Below are positions 1 to 10,321 of a stretch of 64,000 nt of DNA, piece after piece. Numbering within the stretch: position 1 is the first letter of the stretch; the number at the start of each line of letters is the position of its first letter. The stretch is from Bombyx mori (lineage: Eukaryota; Arthropoda; Insecta; Lepidoptera; Bombycidae): positions 8,247,501 through 8,311,500 of the forward strand of contig NC_085112.1 in NCBI RefSeq assembly GCF_030269925.1. Reading direction: 5' to 3'. Below the pieces are notes generated by a model. It had not been told where the DNA came from. It saw nothing but the letters and a program-made list of their open reading frames with translations, and did not search any database. The translations under genes were made by a program, and so were the position numbers.

Positions 1-630
1 TCTTTCCTTTACAGTGGTCTGGACAGTTTATATTTAGGCCTTTAATATACTAATGTATTTGAAAAAAAAAATCTCTTTAAAATAGCGATCGATCCTTCAC
101 GATTTTCGTTGGTAATGACTCGTGTTTTATATATTTGATTACTTCAAAATTATGTATACGGTTTTCGAATTTCTTTGAGCTCTCGAAGTAGTAATAACTT
201 CCTTAACGAATCATGTTTTTTCTATTCCAATTATTTTCAGAAAGAAAATCCCTCGCACGCTATAAATGTAGCATTTACGTTCATATACAGAAATATATTA
301 GGTTCGTTGGTTGGTTTAGATTTGTTTTCTGGGGCGGTGGGTACCACAAAAGCCGTTTTTTCATTCGTTTCCAACCGAAATTCGGCTACAACCTTTCTCC
401 GCGAAACAGAAACAAAGATTTGCATATTTACATACCTTTTAGGGACCAGCGAATTGGTTCAGGGTATTAGATTTGTTCCCCGAAGCATGTTAATATAACA
501 CATAACTATTCTTAGAAGGTCTGATTAGTTGATATATACCTGATTTCTGGTACAGCTGATGTTTAAAATTTCGACGCATATCCGGTCCTAGTTCTAAGTA
601 CCAATAATACATACGTTTGCCTAATGTTTA
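1..630. other. AT-rich intergenic DNA, nothing recognised
   Basis: No gene is supported here. A 107-codon open frame at 175-498 (+) shows no recognisable domain and its codon content resembles the surrounding AT-rich DNA, so it is treated as chance. Confidence 0.4.
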
Positions 631-782
631 GTCTAATGTTACTTCTACTAATTTAATAAAAATAAAAATAATAGAATCTGTAAATGTAACTAATAACGAA
701 TCAAAATTCCTAACTGCTCCGTGTTTGAGAATTAATTTCACGGATTATTACTACTCATTATTATTATTATTATTATTATTTA
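631..782 (+). repeat. Left inverted repeat arm (outer part)
   Basis: Nearly identical, inverted, to 2600-2747 and ending in a (TTA)n run. The inner end of this arm continues at 1857-1899 after the LINE insertion. Confidence 0.7.
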
Positions 783-807
783 TTTATATTCATTTAAAAT
801 CTTATTA

Positions 808-1842
808 ATTACATAATATTTTTTAAAAAATATATTAAAAATACAATTTTTAAAAAACACTATATAAAAATAGATTGCCGCTGATGGCGGTGTCTACGAC
901 ACAAGCCACCAGTGGTTAGGACTCCAGAGTGAGAAACCTCCTCACAATGCGTGCAGTATCAAGGATAACTGCTTTCTGTATTAGGCCCTTAACCCAGCTG
1001 GATAACGAAAGTTTCTTAAGATGTTGATCGAAACTTTTCGCTATCAAGCCGTGTACCGACACAACTATTGGAACAATGATGGTTGAATCAACATGCCACA
1101 TGGCGGTAGTCTCGTGGGCCAGGTCTAAATATTTTATTAATTTGTCCTTTTCTGCCTTCACGAGGTTCTCGTCATGAGGAATGGTGACATCAACCAACAC
1201 TGCTCGACGCGCAGATCGATCTATTATCACAATATCAGGTTTATTGGCAACAATATACCTATCCGTGATAATAGATCGGTCCCAGTAGAGCGTAACATGA
1301 CCATTATCAAGAACTGGTTGAGGTTGGTATTGGTAATAAGGTACAGCAGAATCAAGAAAACCATATTTCAGAGCAAGTTGTTGATGGATAATCCTAGCCA
1401 CTTGGTTATGTCTATGCAAGTACTCGCCGTTAGCAAACCGAGAACAGCCAGAAACAATATGTCTAATAGACTCTCCCGGACGGTGGCATGCCCGACAAAT
1501 GTCAACCGTCCCATCCTTTAGTATATATTTCCGGTAGTTGTTCGTCATGATAACTTCGTCCATAATTGCAAAGATAAAACCTTCAGTTTCCCCAAAGAGG
1601 TTACTGAATCGTAACCAGGCCACGGAAGCTAATTGGTCTACATCAGGCCCTGTGAGAGCCCGGTAGAACCTACCGTGTAACTCCTTGCTCCTCCATACGG
1701 TTATGCGATCTGAAATACCCTCTACCTTCAGCCTCTTCCAATTCCCGTTAGCTAAGGATAGCGTAGTTAGCCCCTTATCGACTGCAACGACATCCCGATA
1801 CATATTCACGTTCATCTTAAGGAAATTAAAATAAAAATTAAA
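808..1842 (-). mobile_element. 5'-truncated R4/Dong-like non-LTR retrotransposon
   Basis: The minus strand carries the C-terminal coding region of a LINE (916-1815) and about 110 bp of A/T-rich 3' tail. A 14-bp direct repeat (TTAAAATCTTATTA) at 794-807 and 1843-1856 flanks it and could be the target-site duplication. Both flanks contain (TTA)n, that is (TAA)n on the element strand. The Bombyx Dong element (R4 clade) is known to insert in TAA repeats. The clade call combines the endonuclease type with this target and is an inference. Confidence 0.65.
916..1815 (-). CDS. C-terminal REL-endonuclease region of LINE polyprotein
   Basis: This open frame of 299 residues is the C-terminal end of a non-LTR retrotransposon protein of the restriction-like-endonuclease class (R2/R4/NeSL group). 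A CCHC zinc motif is visible (C107, C110, H119, C124). It is followed by a PD-(D/E)xK-like nuclease signature: KPD at 192-194, then D209 within a hydrophobic LVDV strand and downstream lysines. In the family this domain nicks the target DNA before target-primed reverse transcription. The reverse transcriptase domain is absent, so the piece is a dead-on-arrival 5' truncation and its first Met is arbitrary. The frame has no stops, which suggests a recent insertion. It has no role in the neighbouring host gene. Confidence 0.75.
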   Translation of the reverse strand: MNVNMYRDVVAVDKGLTTLSLANGNWKRLKVEGISDRITVWRSKELHGRFYRALTGPDVDQLASVAWLRFSNLFGETEGFIFAIMDEVIMTNNYRKYILKDGTVDICRACHRPGESIRHIVSGCSRFANGEYLHRHNQVARIIHQQLALKYGFLDSAVPYYQYQPQPVLDNGHVTLYWDRSIITDRYIVANKPDIVIIDRSARRAVLVDVTIPHDENLVKAEKDKLIKYLDLAHETTAMWHVDSTIIVPIVVSVHGLIAKSFDQHLKKLSLSSWVKGLIQKAVILDTARIVRRFLTLES

Positions 1843-1856
1843 TTAAAATCTTATTA

Positions 1857-1899
1857 TTATTATTATTACTCATTATTATACACAAGAATCAAGTGTCGG
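1857..1899 (+). repeat. Left inverted repeat arm (inner part)
   Basis: Continues the left arm after the LINE. The stretch from the TTA repeat through CACAAGAATCAAGTGTCGG matches the inverse of 2578-2610. Confidence 0.6.
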
Positions 1900-1968
1900 T
1901 GCTCGTGAGCTGTTTACATCTCGTCCGGTCCTCAGCTTCTCGAATGGTGGTTGCGACTTGCATACAAT
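1900..1968. repeat. Interspersed fragment shared with 4016-4085
   Basis: The stretch with GAGCTGTTTACATCTCGTCC and CAGCTTCTCGAATGGTGG recurs with few changes at about 4018-4080. Unclassified dispersed repeat. Confidence 0.5.
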
Positions 1969-2577
1969 TAGATATACAGAAAACATATATATAGATGTCT
2001 AATTTGTTAGGATATTTATAGTGGAATTTGAACTTTTGTGAAACGTATACGATTTTTAATATCAGTACTTTTATCTGAGGGTTTCAATATTTTCTTTCGA
2101 TTTGGAAAACGAGCAATAATAAAAATATATTATATTTATATTATTAATATATTACATAGATATTTCCTTTGCCACGTTTGGGCTACCCTTAAATTTTATC
2201 AAGTATTTTTTTTCTTACAACATTTCGTCACGTATCGTAAATCGGTATTATGTCCCACAATGGCCACAAAGTTTATGTGACGGAGATTGAGATAGAGACA
2301 TTGCCAAAGTCTTTTTGTTCAGACGTTTTTGGTTTAACAATCAAAATTCCGATTTATAATTATTGCAGTCTGAATGTTTGGGTTTTGGTTATTCAGACTA
2401 TTCATTTCTACAATAATGACATGACATGACAACATGACAAAATATGTTAGAGTTTTTTCGTTGCGAAAATATTTTCTTATGACGGGATGTCCTAATTACA
2501 CATGAATTGGTAAGTTTTTGTATGAGTGTTATGGGATCAATAGATCGATTTGCAATCAAATGAAAATTATAATTATA

Positions 2578-2747
2578 CCAACACTTGTATCTTGTGTATA
2601 ATAATGAGTAATAATAATAATGAGTATTAATAATCACTGAAATTAATTCTCAAACACGGAGCAGTTACGAATTTTTATTTGTTATCAGTTACATTTACAG
2701 ATTCTATTATTTTTATTTTTATTAAATTAGTAGAAGTAACATTAGAC
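2578..2747 (-). repeat. Right inverted repeat arm (uninterrupted)
   Basis: Inverted copy of 631-782 plus 1857-1899. It keeps the short TTA-rich stretch without any LINE and so acts as an internal empty-site reference. Confidence 0.7.
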
Positions 2748-3640
2748 AAAACCCATTTTAAACACGCAAGAAAATAACAGGGAAATACCTAGAAAATAGA
2801 TATATCAAAGAGGACGTACATTTTTTCGGAATAGAGGTAGGTAATATTTTGTAAGCGTTAGAAGAGGTAGGATATTTTATGCAAATCCTCCACCGAGTAT
2901 CAAATCTAAATGCCATTGCAAATACAAGAAGACGTGGGTAAAACTTAAATTGATTTAAAAACCTTTGGCTATTTTTCAATCTATTTCTAATAATATTACC
3001 CTAAAATATTACTACAGATATTTTGCAGTCTGGCAATGAAAGTCCCGGCAGAATCAATACAACCCTATCGGTGATTACCAATAAATAAATCGAACGACCA
3101 ACAAAAAATGCATGCGTTATTTGACCGAAAATAGTACTTTTTTTTTACAATATATAATTTTTTATAGTAGCTTTCACATCCGGTGTGATATAACGTAGAA
3201 AAAAACCTTTAAGGATGGTTTTTTTTTTCTGTATGATACCCATACGTTGTTATTTCCATGGGTTTATAGGTTCCTAACTAATAACTGTAGCTAGTAGCTG
3301 GCTTATCCGTATTTACTACTTTACGTACTGGAATTAATTTGCGTGTTCCTTAGGTAAACAATGAGTTTTTTGTCAACATAATATATTTCTAGAAATTTCT
3401 AGTAATCGGGCTGTTAACTATATGCATGAGCAGTCTAAGTCGTATAACTATATCTGGCTTTTGGGTAGCTGCTTCTAAATAATTTAAAGTAACAGTAAAA
3501 GTAAATTGAATTGAGATTGCCTCACTCGTTCAGCCTCTTGTTCTGCATGCCTTTTGTTAAAAACACCGGGAGCGAGCAAAACTGGGCTGCATGTCACTTT
3601 TATTTTGTTTAAAGCATTCAAGGTCGACTATACGACTATA
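2748..3640. other. AT-rich intergenic DNA, nothing recognised
   Basis: No gene, RNA or recognisable repeat was found. Several T-runs (3139-3147, 3221-3230) and short chance frames only. Confidence 0.4.
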
Positions 3641-3644
3641 CTTT

Positions 3645-3952
3645 TTTATCTGTTACTAGCTGACTCGGCAGACATTGTAGTGCCTCAATCGATAAATAAA
3701 AGACCTAAACTTTTGTATAAAATAAACTTAAAACAAACAAAAGGAATCCGTCCGACGAGGGACACATCAAAGGAAAAACAAAATTGTAATTTTTGTTTCA
3801 TTCCGAGCATTTTCATATTTATCTACCTTTTAAACCTTCTCTGGACTTCCACAAATAATTCAAGACCAAAATTAGCCAAATCGGTCCAGCCGTTCTTGAG
3901 TTTTAGCGAGACTAACGAACAGCAATTCATTTTTATATATTCTTTCTTCTTC
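3645..3952 (+). repeat. Interspersed repeat family Z (CTAGCTGACYCGGCAGAC type)
   Basis: Begins CTAGCTGACTCGGCAGAC and ends with AGCGAGACTAACGAACAGC followed by an ATTTTTATATAT tail. The same unit occurs at 62790-63078 (+) and inverted at 42328-42592. It is non-coding. Whether it is a Helitron or a LINE derivative could not be decided by eye. Confidence 0.7.
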
Positions 3953-4015
3953 TTCTTTTTCATCGCTTTCTTCATTGCTGAAGGTCGTCTCCCTGAAACT
4001 TGACCGTGGCCTGCC

Positions 4016-4165
4016 TCGTGAGCTGTTTCCATCTCGTCCGGTCATCAGCTTCTCGAATGGTGATTGCGACTTGCAACCCAGTTAGAGCGGTTATTTGATC
4101 ACACCAACGGCTAAGTAATCGGCCGCGAGGTCTCTTTCCTTCCACTTTTTATATAGAGATAGATA
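4016..4165 (+). repeat. Unclassified interspersed repeat
   Basis: Shares GAGCTGTTTCCATCTCGTCC and the following 60 bases with 1900-1968. It ends in TTTTTATATAGAGATAGAT, a tail typical of moth retroposed repeats. Confidence 0.45.
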
Positions 4166-4449
4166 AAATGTTTAATTGAAATCAAATCTTGTTGTTTAAC
4201 ATTGTTTTTTAACGTAAACAATTGTTTTTCAAATTATATTGGTGTGATTTAAATAAACATTGTACTGTCCGATGTATTTTCTAGTGGCCGGAAAACTAAA
4301 ACTGGAAAGAGGGAGTAATTTTTTAAGAGCAAAATTCTTTAGCATGTTTGTCATCTAAAATTTGGATGAAACGAATAACCGACAAATATATTAAACATAC
4401 GACTATAGTCTATAGATGCCTATGTCTATAGATGGGAGAGAATGAGACC

Positions 4450-4560
4450 TTTTTTTCATTATGAAGCAAGGATTACTGGTGGCCCGGAGACCTTTCTAGT
4501 TTCACCAGGACAGGTGGGCAAGCACGGAGTAAGCCAGGAGGGGGGAGATTTGCTAACAGT
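4450..4560 (-). repeat. Jockey-type LINE 3'-UTR fragment
   Basis: Contains GATTACTGGTGGCCCGGAGA and CCAGGACAGGTGGGCAAGC. These are the reverse complement of the sequence at about 14100-14195, in a repeat that shares the 3' end of the jockey-type LINE seen at 22076-22505. Confidence 0.55.
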
Positions 4561-5525
4561 TAATAAGACGTAATACTTACATAGAAAGTTTTACGTCTAC
4601 CGTGCGTGCGTGAACGGCACATATTTTGCTTTTATATTAAAATCTTGTGATCTTAATAAGTGAATTTATATCACCCTCTTTTGTTATTTATTAGCGAATT
4701 TAGGAGCAATTAATACAACAATTTAGTTATGCAGAGATAGAATATTTATAATAGGAATAAATCGATGATCGCATCCAGTCATATTTAAGTTATCGAGAAC
4801 GGTTTTGAGATATTTGTAAAGTGAGTCATCCAATGTATGGTACCAATACCTTTAGAACGAGCTCTTCAAAGTTATTCAATGAAAGTCGCAAAGATGTCTC
4901 CCGGAAAAGTGTATATTGCAATAAGCGTTTGGAAATAAGACGCGAACGTGCCTTGTCGACAAATATTTTTGATAATGAAATACAAGACTTTCTTCTGAAA
5001 TTAGATTTTCTTAAATAGTGTAGTAAGTGTTTTTTTTTTTCGTAATTCAACCTTACGTTAGTCACATTTAAAACTAATAATCGTCGTACGGAATTTCGTA
5101 ACATCAAAAATCTCGTGAACAATTCCAATGCCCGTAAGAATTTTTCATAGAGCCGAAATAAATTAAATTTAGACTTCTACTCTCTTAGTTATTCATTTAT
5201 AGTTCACACCGTGTTTTGTAATTTGTCGATCGCGTATTTGCAAAATACATTACACGTCTTTGCATCTAAAATCTTATTTGTCTTGTTGTTAGTGGCTACG
5301 GGATGTATGCTCCATTCCCAGGGCCATTATCTTATTAGATATGTTTGGTATTCGAAATATTCTTGTTCTGGTATCGCAAGGGGTCGATGAGTATAGAATA
5401 TTTTTTGGAATGTTATTAGGTTTAAAGTATTTCCTAAATTAAATACATACCTAAATCATAAGCGGTGGCTGTTATATTGTATGTTTTATACAATGTCGTG
5501 TATATAGTTTTTTTTTTAAATTGCA
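4561..5525. other. Intergenic DNA, no supported gene
   Basis: A 65-codon frame at 4821-5018 (+) is somewhat protein-like (polar and charged, ending in a Leu/Lys-rich tail) but matches no family I know. It is recorded only as a possibility. The rest is AT-rich with T-runs. Confidence 0.35.
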
Positions 5526-5527
5526 AG

Positions 5528-5760
5528 TTGGTTGGACGCTCTCACAGCCCACCTGGTGTTATTTGATCACTGGAGGCCATATACATCTACAACGTAAATG
5601 CGCCACCCACCTTGCGATATAAGTTCTAATGTCTCAGTATAGTTACAACGGCTGCCCCACCCGTCAAACCGAAACGCATTACTGCTTCACGACCGAAATA
5701 GGCAGGGCAGTGGTACCTACCCGTGAGGATTCACAAGAGGTCCTACCACTAGTAAAACTA
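5528..5760 (-). repeat. Bm1 SINE, 5'-truncated
   Basis: The reverse complement carries the Bm1 body: the CCTACCACC-type start, the GGGGCAGCCGTTGTAAC block and the CCAGGTGGGCTGTGAG end. It lacks the tRNA-like head. Confidence 0.85.
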
Positions 5761-5831
5761 CTACTAATACTCCTTAGTAGTTGTACTACTGCTGCTAACG
5801 CCAACAGACGAGCATACGACCTATCTCATCT

Positions 5832-6258
5832 ATATTAATATTATAAAGCTGAAGAGTTTGTTTGTTTGAACGCGCCAATCTCAGAAACTACTAATCCGAT
5901 TAGAATTTTTTTTTCAGTGTTAGATGGTTCATTTATCGAGGAAGGCTATATAACATCACGCTAAGACCAATGCGAGCGGAGCACCAATAAAGAGTGTTTC
6001 AAAATCGGGATTTTTTCCCTTTCGAGAGCTTCCGCTGCATGCGCTGTAGAAACGATTAAAGTTTTGCTAAAATAATGTACGACAGAATTGTTCCCCTTTA
6101 AAAGATCTAAAAAAAGTCCGCGACAGCATATGTCGATATTCTTAGGTTGGCTCACTATAACGTTTTTTATGCTGACCAAATTGGTTCAAAAAAAAAAAAA
6201 AAGGATTATTTGTGAACTATTCCACGCGGACGAAGTCGCGGGCAGAAACTAGTTGTAA
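5832..6258. repeat. Interspersed repeat family U
   Basis: Runs from TATAAAGCTGAAGAGTTTG through the block reading ATTTATCGAGGAAGGCTATA to CCACGCGGACGAAGTCGCGG followed by CAGAAACTAGT. This start-to-end pattern is a common non-coding moth repeat. Class uncertain (Helitron-like or retroposon tail). Confidence 0.6.
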
Positions 6259-6690
6259 ATATTATCCATCGCACATGAGAATTAGTCAGAGGCGCAAAGA
6301 CATGTCATTTCGCTTGAGAAACACCGCGAACGGGAGCTCATTACAAATCCATATGGTACGAGAAAACGCATTGGTTCCAGATTGGTATGAAAGAATGCAG
6401 AATGATTTCTTCTCCGGTAGCGGGCGGTGCATTGATAAAAGAGAGATGGAGGATGATCGCGAATAACTTCTCAGATAATCCTACATTTATTTTAATAAGC
6501 ACATATTTTTATATTTATTTGTTACAGATTATTTTTCACAACCAAGAGTTTTAGTTGTGACTAGCTCACAAAGCCGAAACTAAACATGTACAAATTTATT
6601 GTTTTTGCAAAATGATGTAGTACCACTCGACTAAATAAACTAAATACTAAATACCCTAATTATTAAACGTGAAAATGTGAATACCGACTT
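6259..6690. other. Intergenic DNA, nothing recognised
   Basis: An 84-codon frame crossing 6212-6466 begins inside the upstream repeat and has no recognisable domain. No other feature seen. Confidence 0.35.
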
Positions 6691-7575
6691 AGGGTAAGAA
6701 GATTTATGGCTGCTTCGGAAGGTATATGTAGAAGGTCTGCAGGAGAGAGCCACATCCGGGTTGTCACCAGTGCGGGCATCCGGACGATGACGCTCAGCAC
6801 GCACTCGAAGCTGCCCGCATTGGGAGCACTCGCGGCGGGACCTCATCGCGGTGCTGGGGAGAGACCTCTCCTTGCGGGCTGTCATCGCCCGCTTGCTAGA
6901 AGACCAGAATTCGTGGAAGGCCATGATCAGGTTTTGCGACCTGGTCATGGCGTTCCTTGAGGTTGAGGAGCCCGAAAGGGAGTGGGATCCTTCTTCGGCT
7001 CCTCAGCGAAGAAGGCGGAATGGGTGGCACGGGCGCGAAGCTCCCGTTCATCTCCCGTAGTGGCAGTCGGGTGCCGGGTGCGGGGCGCCCGGTGCTTTGC
7101 TGTCAGTCCGGTGCTGAGGAGGCGCAAGGTGGCTCCTGTGCACCGCTCACGGTGTGTCTTCCGAGACGATGGCCTGTGGGATCTTTCCGGGGATGGAGTC
7201 CCGTTCTATTATCAGGACGGGTACCGGCGACGGCGAGCCTTCGGCGCGCACTGTGTGGTACCGTGGGTCTCGTGGAGTAGGAGTGGTGGGGCTCGATGGG
7301 GTTTAGTCGGTAGTCGGTTTTGCGGGGTAGCTTTTGCGTGGCTGACGCCGTGCAGTGCCTCGCTCACTCGCGCCTTTCTCAAGGCGTAGTCTCCCGGCAG
7401 GAATTGGAAGAAGAGGAGGACCCCGGTCTTCCTCTTCTCCCTCTTCTTCTCTGGAGGCGCCGGAGTCCACATAAGCCGGTCTGTTACCCCCATCGACCGG
7501 GTATCTGTAAATGGATTCCCCAGCGTTAAAAAAAAGGGTGAGGTCGAAGTCTAATGCACACCAAAGCAAATCGCA
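6690..7575 (+). mobile_element. 5'-truncated R1-clade LINE tail
   Basis: A GC-rich island in AT-rich surroundings. It carries the decayed C-terminus of an R1-like ORF2 (6762-7060) and a long GC-rich 3' untranslated region. That region ends around CCCCAGCGTTAAAAAAAA at 7520-7537, and the last ~40 bp of the assignment are uncertain. Several other long frames here on both strands are by-products of high GC. Confidence 0.7.
6762..7060 (+). pseudogene. R1-clade ORF2 C-terminus with frameshift
   Basis: In one frame the DNA reads CHQCGH, several Asp, then AQHALE, a cysteine zinc-knuckle pattern. After a one-base loss near 6811 it continues in another frame as CPHWEHSRRDLIAVLGRDLS and then a W..MIRFCDLVM segment. 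R1-type LINE ORF2 proteins end in this order: a CxxCGH...H...C knuckle, a G-x-DLS helix, then FC..VM and an Arg-rich tail before the stop. The Arg-rich tail (QRRRRN) is present. The reverse transcriptase is missing, so this is a dead fragment. Confidence 0.7.
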
Positions 7576-8110
7576 AAATTGCTGTTACAGTTAAAGCGGG
7601 CAGTATATATTACAAAGTATCAAGACAACTTATTTATTATTATATTTATAAATCTATGGGTTTCAGTTAGCAATGAATACAAGCATTGCTATTTACTCTA
7701 CGTACAAGGTTATTTTAAAATCGGCGTTGTCATTTTACAAACCAGTAGAAGTAAAACTGATTTTTGTCATCATTGCTAAGTCATCGAATCGATTATAGAT
7801 AATATAAGTTTATATAGTAAATGGTAGACTGTCATTAAAAACGAGCATTTCAAAACTTTAAATTTGGTTGCATGTTAAAAATTTTGCAAGTGCAAATGTG
7901 AAACTCAAGAAACGATAAAGTAATAGTTTTGTTTAATTACATTCTGATTTATAGCGGCTTTTAAAATAATTTCACGTTTGCTTATTTAAAAGTATTGTTG
8001 GTAACATAATTAATTATTTTCTCATTAAGAGGTACGTAAAGTCTTGGCTGACAGTATTATGTAACTCGGCATAGATCGGTTTTCAATGTTAATTGTGTTT
8101 TGGTTTGGAA
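7576..8110. other. AT-rich intergenic DNA, nothing recognised
   Basis: No supported feature. A 66-codon frame at 7579-7779 has no recognisable motif. Confidence 0.4.
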
Positions 8111-8111
8111 A

Positions 8112-8350
8112 GGGCGGCTTGTGAGCCCGTACGTATAGGTAATATCTTGTAGCCTATTTCTGCCGTGAAACAGTAATGCGTTTCGCTTTGAAGAGTAGGG
8201 CAGCCGTTGCACTGTAAAAAACTGAGAACTTACGTCTCATATCTGAAGGTAGGTCGCGGTATTTACATTGTAGATGTGCACGGGCTCCGGTAACCACTTA
8301 ACACCAGGTGGGCCGTGAGTTCGCCCACCCATCAAAGCAATAAAAATATC
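8112..8350 (+). repeat. Bm1 SINE, 5'-truncated
   Basis: Diverged Bm1 body in sense orientation: CTATTTCTGCCGTGAAACAG, the GGGCAGCCGTTG block, CTTAACACCAGGTGGGCCGT and a final A-rich AAGCAATAAAAATA tail. Confidence 0.85.
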
Positions 8351-8522
8351 TGAAGCGAAGCAAACAAACATACATAAGCCATTAATGTTACATACAGTTC
8401 GAAGGATCTTTATTTACCCCGGTAGACTTTTGATGTTAAGTGAAACGTGAAAAATAGCAGTAAGAAAGATCTTAAGTATTTTAGATTTTTTACGAAATTC
8501 GCTCGAGTGTTTGTCTGTCCGC

Positions 8523-8657
8523 CTGTACAACAAAATCCCACAAGATGTTCCGAACCTACATATACATAGATTTAAGAAAACTATTAAAGAATATCTGTGC
8601 AATAAAGCTTACTATAAAGTCAATGATTATCTAGAAGATTGCACAAAGTGGGAATGA
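8523..8657 (+). pseudogene. LINE pol C-terminal tail
   Basis: Forty-four codons before TGA at 8655-8657 read LYNKIPQDVPNLHIHRFKKT, then a KEYLCNKAYY and a DYLED..KWE ending. This is the usual C-terminal signature of moth CR1/jockey-like polymerases (LYN.IP, F+..+, L..KAYY, FL.D...W). The upstream polymerase is gone. Confidence 0.75.
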
Positions 8658-8885
8658 GTTGCTCGCTCCGGGCATTTCAATATTATAATAATTTTTACGT
8701 TATAATACTCATTGTAAAAATGAATATTTAAAAAAAATCTAATATTAAAAAAAAAGACATGCCCGCTGAGTTTCTTGCCAATTCTTCTCAGGACGGAGGC
8801 TAGTTTTTGTGAATTGGCGGTAGTTCTTTTGACGTTCAACAAGTATGTATTGTCATTAATGTTGAATAAAAAAATTTTGATTTGA
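8523..8885 (+). mobile_element. CR1/jockey-type LINE 3' end
   Basis: Contains the last 44 codons of a LINE reverse-transcriptase frame followed by a 3' UTR. The UTR has the CTCAGGACGGAGGCTAG block and ends in an A-rich TTGATTTGATTTGATTG tail. A second copy lies at 40547-41590. Coding may extend upstream of 8523 in degraded form. Confidence 0.75.
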
Positions 8886-9600
8886 TTTGATTGAGAATTG
8901 GCATTGTGTGTAGCTGTGGTCGCCGCAGACTTTCAATTGGTCTCGTGTATTAAAATTATTGTTGAAGATGCTACATTTTCTAATTCTATCTATTATGTAC
9001 GTATATACTGACTTTATTGTGTGATTATACGACCGCAAACTTTCATGTTTTAATCTCAAACTCGTTTTGCTACATTTCTGAATTCGAGTACTTTCTTGAA
9101 GACTTCTTCGTAGGTGTGTACGATTGTGTTTTAGTCATTTCAATTAAAGTATCTTAGGTATAGTCTCTTCATAGTAAAATAAAGCAATGATTTAAAAAAA
9201 TATACTAACTACAACAAAATCCTCAGAGTATTTATAAAATTCTTATCGATAGCGTGTCAAGCAGGTACTTCATTATAGATTAATCACCAAATTCAAGGTT
9301 CAATTCCAATTTCAAAGCAATCGTTTTGTGTTTTTTTACTCAAATAAGACGTAGCGCTATTACGTATGTAGATATTGTTCATTGAAAATGGAAATACGAT
9401 TTACGGAAACGTAAAAATATTATAACTGATTTAGTTGTTGATTCGTAACATTAACATATTATAAATACGTATATTTCAAGTTCTACAAAAGAAAACGGTT
9501 TAAAAAAAATCAGAATTTAGCTTACTGTTAATAAATAAAACCGTATCCTTATTAATTAATAGCTTTCAAGATCAATTAGATACTTTATTGAATACTGTTA
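8886..9600. other. AT-rich intergenic DNA, nothing recognised
   Basis: No supported gene or repeat. Short frames only. Confidence 0.4.
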
Positions 9601-10218
9601 CGCGCTGGGGTTCGGAATAAATGAAAAATTCTACCGAAGTGTACATTAGAACTGTATTCAACATTTAGAACACTCAGAACATTTTAAATTCTTAATTCAC
9701 TTCTTCGGCTTCGCTTAAGGTGATCCGTTCGCTGTTTCGCTTCGAGTAGTTCCGATTAGTGACTGCTTCGTGCCATCTCTGCAACACTTTTATTGTCGAT
9801 ACGATAACCCACAACATCCTCACAAGTCGAGTATTTTCGATATCTGTTTCTGCTATCTGACAATAGATGGCGTTGTACTTCTCGAGCGTTCTAGATGTTA
9901 CTAGATCCTTTGATATTCGTTTCGGCTATTCGGCGATAAATGGCGTTACTCTTACCGTCGTAACGATACTTTATTTAGATACTTTACTTTATTGAATACT
10001 TTATTTAGGCATACACTTTCGTTTTTGGTTTCGATTACAGCCGCTATACTTTACAATTTAAACTCAGACTTCATGTCTCAAGAATGGTTGCGGCATTCAC
10101 GTTCTGTTGTCCACTGCACCAGTTACCGCTTAACCTCAACCACCGTGAGCTCATCCATCGTTTACGAAATAAAAAAAGTGTGTGTGTCCGCTCCGACGCA
10201 CGACTGGAGTTTACTGGA
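9601..10218. other. Unclassified mixed-composition block upstream of candidate exon
   Basis: GC content rises above the surroundings. It begins near TTACGCGCTGGGGTTCGG at 9599 and includes two related GATGGCGTT/AATGGCGTT motifs (9867, 9940). It could be LTR-type or 5'-flanking sequence of the candidate exon at 10257. No direct repeat partner was found to prove an LTR. Confidence 0.25.
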
Positions 10219-10242
10219 TATAAATATAAATTTGTGTCAGTT
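10219..10242 (+). promoter_or_regulatory. Possible TATA/initiator pair
   Basis: TATAAATATAAA (10219-10230) is followed by TCAGTT (10237-10242), the arthropod initiator core. The start-to-start spacing is about 20 bp, shorter than the usual 30 bp, so support is weak. It lies just upstream of the candidate first exon. Confidence 0.3.
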
Positions 10243-10256
10243 GAATACAGTAAAAT

Positions 10257-10321
10257 ATGGAAGTTACGTATTCTAGTGAGAATGATCCGGGAGTTGCGGA
10301 ACACGTGGATGCGGTAATTAA
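10257..10321 (+). CDS. Candidate orphan first coding exon, unknown protein
   Basis: An ATG opens 21 acidic/polar codons (MEVTYSSENDPGVAEHVDAV then I) that end exactly at a perfect splice donor, AA|GTAAGT. The composition (Glu, Asp, Val, Ser) looks like a real N-terminus rather than AT-rich noise. No compatible downstream exon could be recognised in the window. It may be a first exon with a very long intron, a transposon gene exon, or chance. Function unknown. Confidence 0.3.

Larger units (their letters stand above)
631..2747. mobile_element. Non-autonomous TIR element interrupted by a LINE
   Basis: Positions 631-782 are the reverse complement of about 2600-2747, and the match resumes at 1857-1899 against 2578-2599. 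This gives terminal inverted repeats of about 170 bp starting with GTCTAATGTTACTTCTAC. The left arm is split inside a TTA repeat by the R4-like LINE at 808-1842. Without that insertion the element would be about 1.1 kb. No transposase frame is seen inside, so it looks like a MITE-like derivative. Two independent copies of one repeat in opposite orientation is an alternative reading. Family not identified. Confidence 0.6.

Noticed and set aside
175..498. 107-codon frame as a host gene
   Set aside because: No domain, no splice context, composition like flanking DNA.
6840..7569. Multiple overlapping open frames on both strands
   Set aside because: By-products of high GC in the R1-like LINE tail; only the frame with the zinc-knuckle/GRDLS signature is supported.
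9599..10250. LTR of a retrotransposon
   Set aside because: No second LTR, primer-binding site or gag/pol was found nearby; left as unclassified.
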